From the NCBI RefSeq assembly GCF_020905415.1, contig NZ_JAJJMP010000001.1, positions 3,235,501 to 3,299,500 on the forward strand: 64,000 nucleotides of DNA. Reading direction: 5' to 3'. Shown one piece after another: positions 38,163-47,016 of this stretch (positions within the stretch are counted from its first letter, which is position 1; every line of letters begins with the position of its first letter). The notes beneath the pieces were generated by a model, which had not been told where the DNA came from, did not search any database, and worked only from the letters and a program-made list of their open reading frames with translations. Origin of the DNA: Myroides oncorhynchi (GTDB lineage Bacteria > Bacteroidota > Bacteroidia > Flavobacteriales > Flavobacteriaceae). The translations under genes were made by a program, and so were the position numbers.

Positions 38163-40700
38163 ATGATAAAGAATATAAAAATAACGAGTACTTTTCTTAT
38201 TGCTGTATTGGTTTATAGTATTGTATTATTAAGTTCATTTACTACTAGTGCTCAAGTTCGAAAAACTTTTACACCTAGAGTCTCATCTGAAGTGCTCGCT
38301 CCATATACTAACGTTAAGAATTATAATCTACAAGGAGATTTCCTAATGCTTGGAAATACTAGTATGACTCTAGATCCTTATGTTTTAGATAAAGATAACA
38401 GTAATAATTATATGAAGTATGTAGATATCGATAATGATAACTCTACTGTAAACTCTTCGTCAGCAGAATTAGTATTACCTGGGGGAGATTGTACCGAGAT
38501 TATATATGCTGGACTTTATTGGTCTGGAAGAGCACATGATGGAGGGAATTCTAATGAGGAGTTCTTAGTAAATGGAAATCATCGATTAAATAAAAGAAAA
38601 GTAAGATTAAAGAAACAAGGTGACTCTTATCGTGATATTTGGGCTAATTCAACAGATCTTTATTATCCAAGTAATACAGATGGTAATATGTATTCTGCTT
38701 ATGCAGATATTACTTCTTATGTTAGAGAAAAGGGAGCAGGTAATTATACAGTTGCTGATCTTGCTTTGATTGAAGGTAATGGTGGAGGAACTGGTTTTTA
38801 TGGTGGTTGGGGAATGGTTATTATCTATAAAAATACTTCAATGAAGTGGAGAGATATTACTGTTTTTGATGGACATGCATATGTAGCTGGTGGAAATTAC
38901 AGCTATGAATTACCAATTTCAGGATTTAAAGCTACTCAACACGGTAATGTTAATGTTACTCTTGGTTTAATGGCGGGAGAAGGAGATAGGATGATTCAAG
39001 GAGATTATTTTGAAATCAAAAGAGGTAGTAGTTTCGATAAACTAAAGCATAATAAAAATACAACAGGAAATTTCTTTAACTCTTCCATTGCTGTAGGAGA
39101 CACCCCTAGAAGCCCAAATCTTGTAAATAATACAGGATATGATATAGCTAAGTTTGATTTAGACAACTCAGGTAATAAATACATTGCAAATAATGCCACT
39201 AATGCAACTTTTAGATATGGTAGTACACAAGATACTTATGTAATTTATAATATAGTTTTTGCTGTCGATGCATATGTTCCTGATATAGTTGGAGAGAATA
39301 AACCAGTAGAGACTAATGGAAAAAAGCCTACTCATAATGGTAATGTAGAACCTGGGCAAGAGTTAGAATTTGAGTTAGATGTTTACAATAAAGGAACTGA
39401 AGCTGTAAATAATTCAATAATAGAAATTCCAGTTCCATTTAACTTGCATTATAATGGTGCAACTATAAAAAATGGATTACCAGTATCAGGTAATGTTTCA
39501 TGGAGACCTCCAGTGGGAGGAAGTAATGACCCTTCTGTAACTGCTGGAGGAACAATTATTTGGAATATTGGAAGTCTGCCTGAAGATCAGACTAAAGAAC
39601 TTTTATTAGCACAATTAAAATATCGTTTTAAAGTATCTGATAACTGTATTTTATTATCTACTAATGTTTGTGGATTAGGAATCAAAATTAATGGTAAAAT
39701 ATCAGGAGTAGGTGCTACATCAAATACTCAAGTAAATTCTGATTTAGTTAGAGATTATGGAAATGGTCTTTGTGCAGGACCAGTTTACGATGATTTTGAA
39801 TCTATAATTGAAGTAAGTACAGCTTTTAAACAGAATTGTAATCCACCTGTTGAAGATGGTATTATGCAGTTTAAAGCATTCTGTAGTGTTCCTGTAACAG
39901 GATTTAATAGAGATGAAATTATAGCTCAGTATCCAATAGGTTCTAAGTTTTATAATGTAATTCCTAGTTCATATAATTCAACTGTTGGTTTAGTCTCAGG
40001 TAACTTTGCTGTAAATGCTGATGGAAGTAAGAAGATGTACTTCGTTATGGTTCCTGGAATGGAAGCTGGATGTTATGCAAAACTTGAAATAAGTGTTGAA
40101 AGAGTTACATCAAGTCCTTTGGTAAAAAACCTTGTGTTTTGTCAGACAGATGAAATTATTCTTGAAAATCAATTGTCATTAGTAGGAGTAGAAAAAAGTT
40201 ACAATCTATATTATTTTGATCTTGAGAACAATTTGTTGAGTCAAGAGCCTAAACCTTCGACAATAGGTACTCATAAATATTTAGTTGCAGAGGGAAAAGA
40301 TGGCTGTTTTGGTCCCAAAGTTCCATTTCAAATTACCATCAATCAAGTTCCTGAGGTTAGTAAAACGGTTGGAAATATTGTTTTATGTGAGAATTTTGAT
40401 CAAAAGCAAATTGTTACCACTACAACCACTGGAGTAAATTTTAAATGGGAATACAACTCAACAAGTGTAGGGGGAAGTTGGCAAGAACTAACAAATTCGT
40501 CATTTACTAATGTTATTAGAGTTGAGGATAATAAACTTGAAGTTAATCATGCGACAAAGCAAATTAACGGACTAAGAATAAGATTAAAAGTAACTAATAC
40601 AAGTAAGTGTTCAGATTTCTCAAATGAATTCTCAATTCGTGTTGAGGATTGCTCTGCAGTTACTAATCCAATGTTGTTAAACCCTGGATTAAGTAAATAA
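38163..40700 (+). CDS. Large secreted surface protein with DUF11-like domain
   Basis: The 845-residue protein has a signal peptide (cleavage after FTTSAQ, about residue 31). Residues 60-360 contain TEIIYAGLYWSGR, an adhesin-type beta domain often seen in Bacteroidota surface proteins, and YVREKGAGNYTVADLALIEG. Residues about 385-510 (NGNVEPGQELEFELDVYNKGTEA followed by IIWNIGSLP) look like a DUF11/repeat domain of the Ig fold. Two pairs of Cys in the last 280 residues could form disulfides. The gene sits 11 bases after the small secreted protein and 20 before the CHU_C protein. I do not see a C-terminal sorting domain. Surface location is inferred. Confidence 0.7.
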   Translation: MIKNIKITSTFLIAVLVYSIVLLSSFTTSAQVRKTFTPRVSSEVLAPYTNVKNYNLQGDFLMLGNTSMTLDPYVLDKDNSNNYMKYVDIDNDNSTVNSSSAELVLPGGDCTEIIYAGLYWSGRAHDGGNSNEEFLVNGNHRLNKRKVRLKKQGDSYRDIWANSTDLYYPSNTDGNMYSAYADITSYVREKGAGNYTVADLALIEGNGGGTGFYGGWGMVIIYKNTSMKWRDITVFDGHAYVAGGNYSYELPISGFKATQHGNVNVTLGLMAGEGDRMIQGDYFEIKRGSSFDKLKHNKNTTGNFFNSSIAVGDTPRSPNLVNNTGYDIAKFDLDNSGNKYIANNATNATFRYGSTQDTYVIYNIVFAVDAYVPDIVGENKPVETNGKKPTHNGNVEPGQELEFELDVYNKGTEAVNNSIIEIPVPFNLHYNGATIKNGLPVSGNVSWRPPVGGSNDPSVTAGGTIIWNIGSLPEDQTKELLLAQLKYRFKVSDNCILLSTNVCGLGIKINGKISGVGATSNTQVNSDLVRDYGNGLCAGPVYDDFESIIEVSTAFKQNCNPPVEDGIMQFKAFCSVPVTGFNRDEIIAQYPIGSKFYNVIPSSYNSTVGLVSGNFAVNADGSKKMYFVMVPGMEAGCYAKLEISVERVTSSPLVKNLVFCQTDEIILENQLSLVGVEKSYNLYYFDLENNLLSQEPKPSTIGTHKYLVAEGKDGCFGPKVPFQITINQVPEVSKTVGNIVLCENFDQKQIVTTTTTGVNFKWEYNSTSVGGSWQELTNSSFTNVIRVEDNKLEVNHATKQINGLRIRLKVTNTSKCSDFSNEFSIRVEDCSAVTNPMLLNPGLSK

Positions 40701-40720
40701 GTAATCAAAAATTGAAAACT

Positions 40721-42013
40721 ATGCAATCAAGAAAATTATATAAATCAGTTGCCTTATTGGGTCTAGCGTTGCCAGCTACAGTAGTAGCTCAGCAAGCTAA
40801 GAAAGATCAAGTAATGGTAAACCAAGGAAAGATTTCGGTAGCAGAAGGTGGAGTAATGTCAACAATCTATGATTTTGATAATACGAAAGAAGGTTATGTG
40901 AAGAATGATGGAACGGTTTATTACTACAGTAACTTCAACAATGATAATTTATACGAGCACAGCGCCAATAGTAAAAGTTCAAAAGCGGTATTTACGCCAT
41001 TTGAACAAGCAACAGGTGCGCAAGCTATCACAGGAAGTCAACCATCAAACTTCTTTGATGTTGTTTTAGACAACCCAACAAAGGACATGGCTTTTGATCT
41101 AAAGAACGAAGCAAATGTACGTGGAAGTGTAGACTTTAAAGACGGAATTATCAAGGTAGATTCTTTAGTAGGTATGCTTACTTTTCACCAAGGAGCTAAA
41201 GCATTAAAGCCAACAGATAGAAGTCACGCAGAGGGCTATGTAGAGAAGATCGGAAAAGAAGAGTTTCAATATCCTAAGGGAGACAAAGGGCTTTATCGCT
41301 ATGCTAGAATCACTGCCCCTGAAAATGTAAAAGATGCTTACCAAGGGAAGTATAACCTAGATGATAAGAACTTCTTTAAGGCGCGTGCTACTAAGTCAGG
41401 TGTGATTAATCTACTGGATACTCGTGAGTATTGGACCATTGATAAAGGTAATGACAATAGTCAAGGAGATATTATGCTAACGTTAAGTTGGGATGAGCGT
41501 ACTACCCCTAAAGAGCTTTTAGCTAATCCCGAGAAAGAGTTACACATTGTACGTTGGGATGCCAAACAACAACTATGGGTAGACGAAGGTGGAGTAGTCG
41601 ATTTAGATAAAAAAGAGATTACAACTCCTACTAGTGTAAGAGGTTATGGGTTTTTTACGCTAGCGACAGTTAACACGGATCTAATCTTAGATGGAGACAT
41701 TGTTATTTACAACCTTGTAACCCCTGATGGAGATGGTAAGAATGATTACTTTATCATTGACAACATTACTAAGTTTCCAAATAACACAGTGGAAGTTTAT
41801 AACCGCTGGGGAGTTAAGGTTTATAATACAAGTAATTATGACAGTGCAGGAAATGTATTTAGAGGGTATTCGGATGGTCGTGTGACAATCAATAAGAACG
41901 AAAAACTACCAAGTGGAACGTATTATTACATTGTGAACTACGAGTATAAAGATGCCAAAGGTTCACGCATGATTAAAAAATCAGGTTATCTACAATTAGA
42001 AAGCAATAAGTAA
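40721..42013 (+). CDS. T9SS type B (CHU_C) sorting-domain protein
   Basis: The 430-residue protein has a signal peptide (MQSRKLYKSVALLGLALPATVVAQ) and a C-terminal gliding-motility-associated domain (CHU_C, T9SS type B): NLVTPDGDGKNDYFIID, VEVYNRWGVKVYNT, LPSGTYYYIVNYE and a terminal strand. Such domains direct export through the type IX system with the help of a PorP/SprF protein, which is the next gene (8 bases). The middle part has no known domain. TTG 40712 extends the frame by three codons, but ATG 40721 gives the proper signal peptide. It may be the surface anchor or shuttle for the preceding proteins (inference). Confidence 0.88.
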   Translation: MQSRKLYKSVALLGLALPATVVAQQAKKDQVMVNQGKISVAEGGVMSTIYDFDNTKEGYVKNDGTVYYYSNFNNDNLYEHSANSKSSKAVFTPFEQATGAQAITGSQPSNFFDVVLDNPTKDMAFDLKNEANVRGSVDFKDGIIKVDSLVGMLTFHQGAKALKPTDRSHAEGYVEKIGKEEFQYPKGDKGLYRYARITAPENVKDAYQGKYNLDDKNFFKARATKSGVINLLDTREYWTIDKGNDNSQGDIMLTLSWDERTTPKELLANPEKELHIVRWDAKQQLWVDEGGVVDLDKKEITTPTSVRGYGFFTLATVNTDLILDGDIVIYNLVTPDGDGKNDYFIIDNITKFPNNTVEVYNRWGVKVYNTSNYDSAGNVFRGYSDGRVTINKNEKLPSGTYYYIVNYEYKDAKGSRMIKKSGYLQLESNK

Positions 42014-42021
42014 GAGAATAT

Positions 42022-42966
42022 ATGAATATTCAACAAAATATCAAGAAAATCGGAATCAGCCTAATCGCCTTAGGCTGCTTCTCACAAATGCAAGCGCAAC
42101 AAGACCCGCAATACACCCAGTATATGTATAACACCAATATGGTTAACCCAGCTTATGCAGGAAGCAGAGGAACGTTAAACGTATTTGGGATGTACCGCAC
42201 ACAGTGGGTAGGATTAGATGGAGCCCCTAAGACAGCGAATGTATCTGTATCTACACCATTAGGTGAGAGCGGACTAGGGTTAGGTGTAAACTTTACCAAT
42301 GATCGTTTAGGAGCGATGGATGAGAATAATATCTCAGTAGATTTATCGTATGCAATTGATTTGAACGCAGATTATAAATTAGCTTTTGGATTAAAAGGGA
42401 CAGCTAATTTACTGAACGTGGATTATACAAAATTAAACATCCACAATCCATCCGATCCACACTCACAGGAGAATATCAACAATAAGTTTAGTCCAAATAT
42501 CGGAGCAGGAGTTTACTTATATTCAGACAAAGCGTATGTGGGGTTATCAGTACCTAACTTCTTAACACAGAATAGATACGATGATAACGAGCGCAATACA
42601 GATCTAACAGTGATGCGTCAAAAAGCACACTTCTACCTAATGGGGGGGTATGTATTTGATGTTAGTGAGAATGTATTGTTTAAACCAGCAGCATTAGTAA
42701 AAGCAGTAAGTGGAGCACCCTTACAAGTGGACTTGACAGCTAATGTATTGTTGTATGATAAATTTACATTAGGGGCAGCTTATCGTTGGGATGCAGCAGT
42801 CAGTGCACTGGCAGGCTTCCAAATAAACGACAATATGTTTATTGGATATGCTTACGATTTTGATACTACTAAATTGCACAACTACAACTCAGGATCACAT
42901 GAGATCTTTATGAGATTTGAGTTATTTAACCGTCGTAGTACGATTAATGCGCCTCGATTCTTCTAG
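42022..42966 (+). CDS. PorP/SprF-family T9SS outer-membrane protein
   Basis: The 314-residue protein starts with a signal peptide and the family hallmark QQDPQYTQYMYNTNMVNPAYAGSRG, then continues as an outer-membrane beta-barrel (alternating YKLAFGLKGTANLL and YVFDVSENVLFKPAALVK strands) to a C-terminal FMRFELFNRR segment. SprF of Flavobacterium johnsoniae is needed for secretion of the gliding adhesin SprB, and PorP-like proteins attach type B cargo. The gene directly follows the CHU_C protein, so it is probably that cargo's dedicated partner. Confidence 0.93.
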   Translation: MNIQQNIKKIGISLIALGCFSQMQAQQDPQYTQYMYNTNMVNPAYAGSRGTLNVFGMYRTQWVGLDGAPKTANVSVSTPLGESGLGLGVNFTNDRLGAMDENNISVDLSYAIDLNADYKLAFGLKGTANLLNVDYTKLNIHNPSDPHSQENINNKFSPNIGAGVYLYSDKAYVGLSVPNFLTQNRYDDNERNTDLTVMRQKAHFYLMGGYVFDVSENVLFKPAALVKAVSGAPLQVDLTANVLLYDKFTLGAAYRWDAAVSALAGFQINDNMFIGYAYDFDTTKLHNYNSGSHEIFMRFELFNRRSTINAPRFF

Positions 42967-42992
42967 AAGAATAAGAGGAAAAAGACACAATT

Positions 42993-44951
42993 ATGAGAAA
43001 AGAGCTATTGAAAATAAGCTTATTTGGTATGTTACTTTTAGCGGGAGTGAATACTCAGGCTCAGAAAGTAGCAGAGAAGAAAGCGGATAAAGAATATCAA
43101 ACCCAGGCGTATGTCGATGCAATCAAGATTTATGAGCGCATCGCTAACAAAGGGTACACAAACGCAGATATGCTAAAGAAATTAGCAGATGCGTATTACT
43201 TTAATGGAAAGTTACCAGAGGCCAATAAGTGGTATGAACAGTTGTTTGATGGAGAGTACGGCGATAAAGGTAAAGAGGCTATCTCATCAGAATATTACTA
43301 TCGCTACGCTCAGACGCTAAAATCTCTAGAGAACTACGATAAGTCAGATCAGATGATGCAGGAGTTCTCTAGATTAGAAAGTACAGATTCTCGTGCTCAG
43401 TTATTTGAACAAGACAAAGATTACTTGCAAAAGATAGAAGATAAGAAGGATCTGTATGATATACAAGCTTTGGGTATTAACACAACGTTTTCGGATTATG
43501 GAGCAACTATTTTAGGTAATAAACTCGTGTTTACTTCTGCAAGAAATCAAGATGTAAATAAGTCTATACACGAGTGGACTAATGAGAGCTTTACTGCTCT
43601 TTATAGTTCGGATATAAATACCGATGGGACCTTCTCAGAACCAGTACAACTTGCTAAAGAGATAAGCTCTAAAGTTAATGATGCAACAGCCGTATTTACT
43701 AAGGATGGCAATACGATGTATTTTACACGTAATAATTCAAGTGAAAAAGGGAAAAGAAGAAACAATAAAGACAAATCATCTTTATTAAAAATATATAAGG
43801 CCACTAAGAACCAGGATGGCTTGTGGGGACAAGTGTTAGAGCTTCCGTTTAACTCGGATTATTTTAATACAGCCCATCCTAGTTTGACACCTGATAATAA
43901 GTGGCTTTATTTTTCTTCAGATAGAAAAGGAACACTTGGACAGTCAGATATCTTTAGAGTAGCTATTTATCCAACGGGAGAGTACGGAAGTGTTGAGAAT
44001 ATTGGAAGTAAAGTTAATACATCAGGACGTGAAACATTTCCATTTATCTCAGCGGATAACTTCTTGTTCTTCGCCTCAGATGGACATCCAGGACTTGGAG
44101 GATTAGATATGTTTGTGGCTAAAATTAATGTAGATGGATCTATAGGACAAGTAGCCAATATGGGAACCCCTATTAATAGTCCATTTGATGATTTTAGTGT
44201 TTATATAGATAGTAAATCTCATAAGGGATTTGTGAGTTCAAATAGACCAGGGGCAAGTGGAGGAGATGATATCTATTTCTTTAAAGAAAAACCGTGTAAA
44301 CAAGCTCTTGAAGGTATAGTGTATGATAAGAATACAAAAGAGCCACTTGCTAATACAAGGGTGGTAATATCTGACGCATTATATCAAAAATCGGACACGA
44401 TTATGACTGATGCAAAAGGATACTACTTATCAGAGTACTTAGACTGTGGAGGGAAATACCGCATCAAGGCAGAGAAACAAGATTATAATACTGTAGAAGT
44501 GGTATTTGTGGTAGAACGTCAACAAGGAATAAAACGAGTTGATATAGGGCTTGAGAAAACATTAGAACCTATCCAGAAGGATGATGATTTGTTTAAGAAG
44601 TTAAAACTTAATCCTATTTACTTTGATTTTGACAAGTCTAATATACGACCTGATGCAGCGGCAGAGTTAATCAAAGTAGTAGAGGTATTAAAAGAATACC
44701 CAACAATGAAGATAGATGTGCGTTCACATACAGATAGTAGAGGAAATGATGCGTACAACCTTAAGCTTTCAGATCGCAGAGCTAAATCCACAATAGAGTG
44801 GATGGTTACTCAAGGAATTCACAGAAACAGATTAACAGGTGATGGTTATGGAGAGACTAGGCTTTTAAACAAGTGTAGCAACTCAGTACCATGTACAATT
44901 GAGGAACATCAGTTAAATAGACGAAGCGAGTTTATTATTACAGAACTATAG
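42993..44951 (+). CDS. PorE-like OmpA-family protein (TPR, PD40 propeller, CRD, OmpA_C)
   Basis: The 652-residue protein has a signal peptide (cleavage after VNTQAQ), TPR-like helices (about 30-140), a PD40/WD40-like propeller (about 160-430; blades with TLSPDNKWLYFSSDRKG-type text and LFFASDGHPGLGGLDMFV), a carboxypeptidase-regulatory-like domain (about 435-520) and a C-terminal OmpA peptidoglycan-binding domain (YFDFDKSNIRPDAAAEL to NRRSEFII). This order is that of Porphyromonas PorE, which links T9SS components to peptidoglycan. It is the last gene of the surface operon, 26 bases after porP/sprF. Confidence 0.9.
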   Translation: MRKELLKISLFGMLLLAGVNTQAQKVAEKKADKEYQTQAYVDAIKIYERIANKGYTNADMLKKLADAYYFNGKLPEANKWYEQLFDGEYGDKGKEAISSEYYYRYAQTLKSLENYDKSDQMMQEFSRLESTDSRAQLFEQDKDYLQKIEDKKDLYDIQALGINTTFSDYGATILGNKLVFTSARNQDVNKSIHEWTNESFTALYSSDINTDGTFSEPVQLAKEISSKVNDATAVFTKDGNTMYFTRNNSSEKGKRRNNKDKSSLLKIYKATKNQDGLWGQVLELPFNSDYFNTAHPSLTPDNKWLYFSSDRKGTLGQSDIFRVAIYPTGEYGSVENIGSKVNTSGRETFPFISADNFLFFASDGHPGLGGLDMFVAKINVDGSIGQVANMGTPINSPFDDFSVYIDSKSHKGFVSSNRPGASGGDDIYFFKEKPCKQALEGIVYDKNTKEPLANTRVVISDALYQKSDTIMTDAKGYYLSEYLDCGGKYRIKAEKQDYNTVEVVFVVERQQGIKRVDIGLEKTLEPIQKDDDLFKKLKLNPIYFDFDKSNIRPDAAAELIKVVEVLKEYPTMKIDVRSHTDSRGNDAYNLKLSDRRAKSTIEWMVTQGIHRNRLTGDGYGETRLLNKCSNSVPCTIEEHQLNRRSEFIITEL

Positions 44952-45046
44952 TTCTATAAATTTAATAGCTGTTTTGAACAAAACAACAAATCAATTTTTT
45001 TTTTCGACCGATCTCACTGTTGATCTAAAACGACAGTATTAGCCAG

Positions 45047-45075
45047 AAAGAGCCACCCCTAGGGGTGGCTCTTTT
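45047..45075 (+). terminator. Terminator of the surface-protein operon
   Basis: AAAGAGCCACCCCT (45047-45060) and AGGGGTGGCTCTTT (45061-45074) form a perfect 28-base palindrome followed by T's; in RNA the middle bases open as the loop. It is the strongest GC-rich hairpin in the window. Confidence 0.9.
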
Positions 45076-45444
45076 GTTTGGTATAATCTTAAATATAAAT
45101 CAGCAATGCTGAAAAAATCACCTTAAACAAACAAAGAGTTAAATAAACTTCATTTCTAAAATTGTTAAAAAAGAAAGCAAACTAATAAGTAGTAAAAGAA
45201 AGAATTACATATTCTTAACATTGGCTTGTTAGCATACTCTTTTAAAAACTTCGTTTTAAATATCTAAAGACAGTATACTTAATGCTTGGCGGCTAATTTC
45301 CTATTTTGATTGTATATAGTGATTAACATTAGAGTAATCTAATGCCTCATTTTAATCAGTAGTTCTAATAATTAAGTAACGATTTGATAACCTTGCTTTT
45401 TAGGGGTAAAACCAAATATTTCACTCCTTTAATAAACAATAAGT
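45076..45444. other. Gene-free regulatory gap before fecR
   Basis: No ORF is supported here. CATTAGA-gtaa-TCTAATG (45327-45344) is a perfect 7-bp inverted repeat about 100 bases before the fecR start and might be an operator or a hairpin. I see no standard TAnnTTTG box, which fits control by the ECF sigma factor encoded downstream, but this is speculative. Confidence 0.4.
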
Positions 45445-46395
45445 ATGGATGAAAATTTCCAAGAGGACAAATATATAAAGCGTTGTTTGATGTATTTAAA
45501 TAAGGAATTAACATTAGAACAGCGAACTGATTTTGAGATTGACTTACTCATAGATGATCAGTTACAGATAGTATATCAGAGATATCGCACGCTGTGGAGA
45601 GTTTATCCTATGAATACACAATTAATAGATCAATATACTAGTAAAGCAATAAAGATTCACAAGAAGAAAAGGTCATTGAGTTATACGATATTGGGATGGG
45701 CATGTGGACTATTATTACTGATTAGTTTAAATATTGTCTTTTGGTCCTCTTTTAAATCTACTGAAGATTCTCATATCTATGAATACACCAATATCAAAGG
45801 ACATCGTTCTACTGTTTTTCTAACAGATGGTTCTAAAGTTATATTAAATGGTGATTCTAAAATCAAATACAGATTAGAAAATACCGTTCGGAAAGTTTAT
45901 TTGCAAGGTGAGGCGTTTTTTGAGGTTGTACATATGTCAGATAAAAAGTTCATAGTAGAACACAACAATCTACAAGTAGAAGTGTTAGGGACTAAGTTTA
46001 GTGTCAATACTCAGAATACTATAAAGGAAGTATTGTTATTATCAGGTAGTGTTCTTGCTAGGTTTAATAACAATGAGCAGTTATATCTAAAACCAAATGA
46101 GAAACTACTCTATAATAGTTCCACAGGAGAAGTGGCTAGAGAGAAGCGAGATGCAAGTATAGAACTGCAATGGAGAAACAACATTTTAGTATTTAAAAAT
46201 GAACCTCTACAAGATGCTCTTTTAAGAATCCAACAATTTTACGGATGTAAGTTTAGTGTGAAAAACACTGCATTGCTAAAGGCTAGAATTACAGGAACAT
46301 TTGAACAGCAAACAATAAGTGAATTTGTGAAGTCATTGTCCTTTGTCACAAATTGCAATATTTCATTAGAAGGTTCTGTATATATAATTAATTGA
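45445..46395 (+). CDS. FecR-family anti-sigma factor
   Basis: The 316-residue protein has a cytosolic N-terminal part (about 1-70), one membrane helix (about 73-96, SYTILGWACGLLLLISLNIVFW) and a periplasmic FecR domain (YTNIKGHRSTVFLTDGSKVILNGDSKIKY, LQGEAFFEVVH, VLGTKFSVNT, WRNNILVFKNEPLQDALLRIQQFYGCKF). FecR proteins relay a signal from a TonB-dependent receptor with an STN domain to an ECF sigma factor. Both partners follow directly. The order fecR before sigma is the reverse of the usual one. The terminal FVKSLSFVTNCNISLEGS is the FecR C-terminal DUF4974-like domain. Confidence 0.92.
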   Translation: MDENFQEDKYIKRCLMYLNKELTLEQRTDFEIDLLIDDQLQIVYQRYRTLWRVYPMNTQLIDQYTSKAIKIHKKKRSLSYTILGWACGLLLLISLNIVFWSSFKSTEDSHIYEYTNIKGHRSTVFLTDGSKVILNGDSKIKYRLENTVRKVYLQGEAFFEVVHMSDKKFIVEHNNLQVEVLGTKFSVNTQNTIKEVLLLSGSVLARFNNNEQLYLKPNEKLLYNSSTGEVAREKRDASIELQWRNNILVFKNEPLQDALLRIQQFYGCKFSVKNTALLKARITGTFEQQTISEFVKSLSFVTNCNISLEGSVYIIN

Positions 46396-46397
46396 TT

Positions 46398-46985
46398 ATG
46401 AATGATTCAATAGATATAAAAGTATATAAAGAGAAGGGTGAAGATATTCAACTTTTCGAACAAATAGCCTTAGGGAGTAAGAGAGCTCTAGAACATTTTT
46501 ATGTTAAATATTATAAGTACTTATCAAGGTTTGCGGCAAGTTATGAATCAGATTCTTATTTAGTAGAAGAGAAAATTTCAGATGTTTTTTTATATCTATG
46601 GGAAAATAGAGAGACTTTATTAGAGATTAATTCTCCCAAAGTATATGTATTTACGATGCTTAAAAACATGTTATTTCAGCATAAAAAGAAACTTAAAACA
46701 AAAGCGATAAGCTTTGATTATGCTGTTTTTCAAGACAAGTATTATTCAGAGAATATAGAAGAGCAAATTATTTTGAACGAGCAAGAGCACCAACTTCAAA
46801 AAGACTTATTGCTAATCATTAATAAAATACCAGCAGGCTCTCGTCGAATATTTGAAATGAATAGAGTAGATGGATTAAGATATAGACAAATTGCTGAAAT
46901 ATTAAATATATCAGTTAGGACAGTCGAGAATCATATGTCTATAGCCCTACGCACTATAAATAAGATACTTATTCAAAGAAAATAG
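46398..46985 (+). CDS. ECF RNA polymerase sigma factor (SigI/FecI-like)
   Basis: The 195-residue protein has sigma region 2 (LEHFYVKYYKYLSRFAASY, EEKISDVFLYLWENRE) and region 4 (INKIPAGSRRIFEMNRVDGLRYRQIAEILNISVRTVENHMSIALRTI), the Bacteroidota ECF type that pairs with FecR. ATG 46398, two bases after the fecR TGA, is preferred over the TTG at 46392 that would overlap fecR. It probably activates the susC-susD-phosphodiesterase genes that start 31 bases downstream, and perhaps its own operon. Confidence 0.92.
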   Translation: MNDSIDIKVYKEKGEDIQLFEQIALGSKRALEHFYVKYYKYLSRFAASYESDSYLVEEKISDVFLYLWENRETLLEINSPKVYVFTMLKNMLFQHKKKLKTKAISFDYAVFQDKYYSENIEEQIILNEQEHQLQKDLLLIINKIPAGSRRIFEMNRVDGLRYRQIAEILNISVRTVENHMSIALRTINKILIQRK

Positions 46986-47016
46986 AAACTAAAAACAACA
47001 TAAATTCCCTCAATCA

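Noticed and set aside
40712..40720. TTG start for the CHU_C protein
   Set aside because: ATG 40721 gives a standard signal peptide.
45327..45344. Operator for the ECF/FecR locus
   Set aside because: A 7-bp inverted repeat alone in AT-rich sequence is not enough to claim a binding site; noted only in the gap entry.
46392..46397. TTG start for the sigma factor overlapping fecR
   Set aside because: ATG two bases after the fecR stop is the simpler start.
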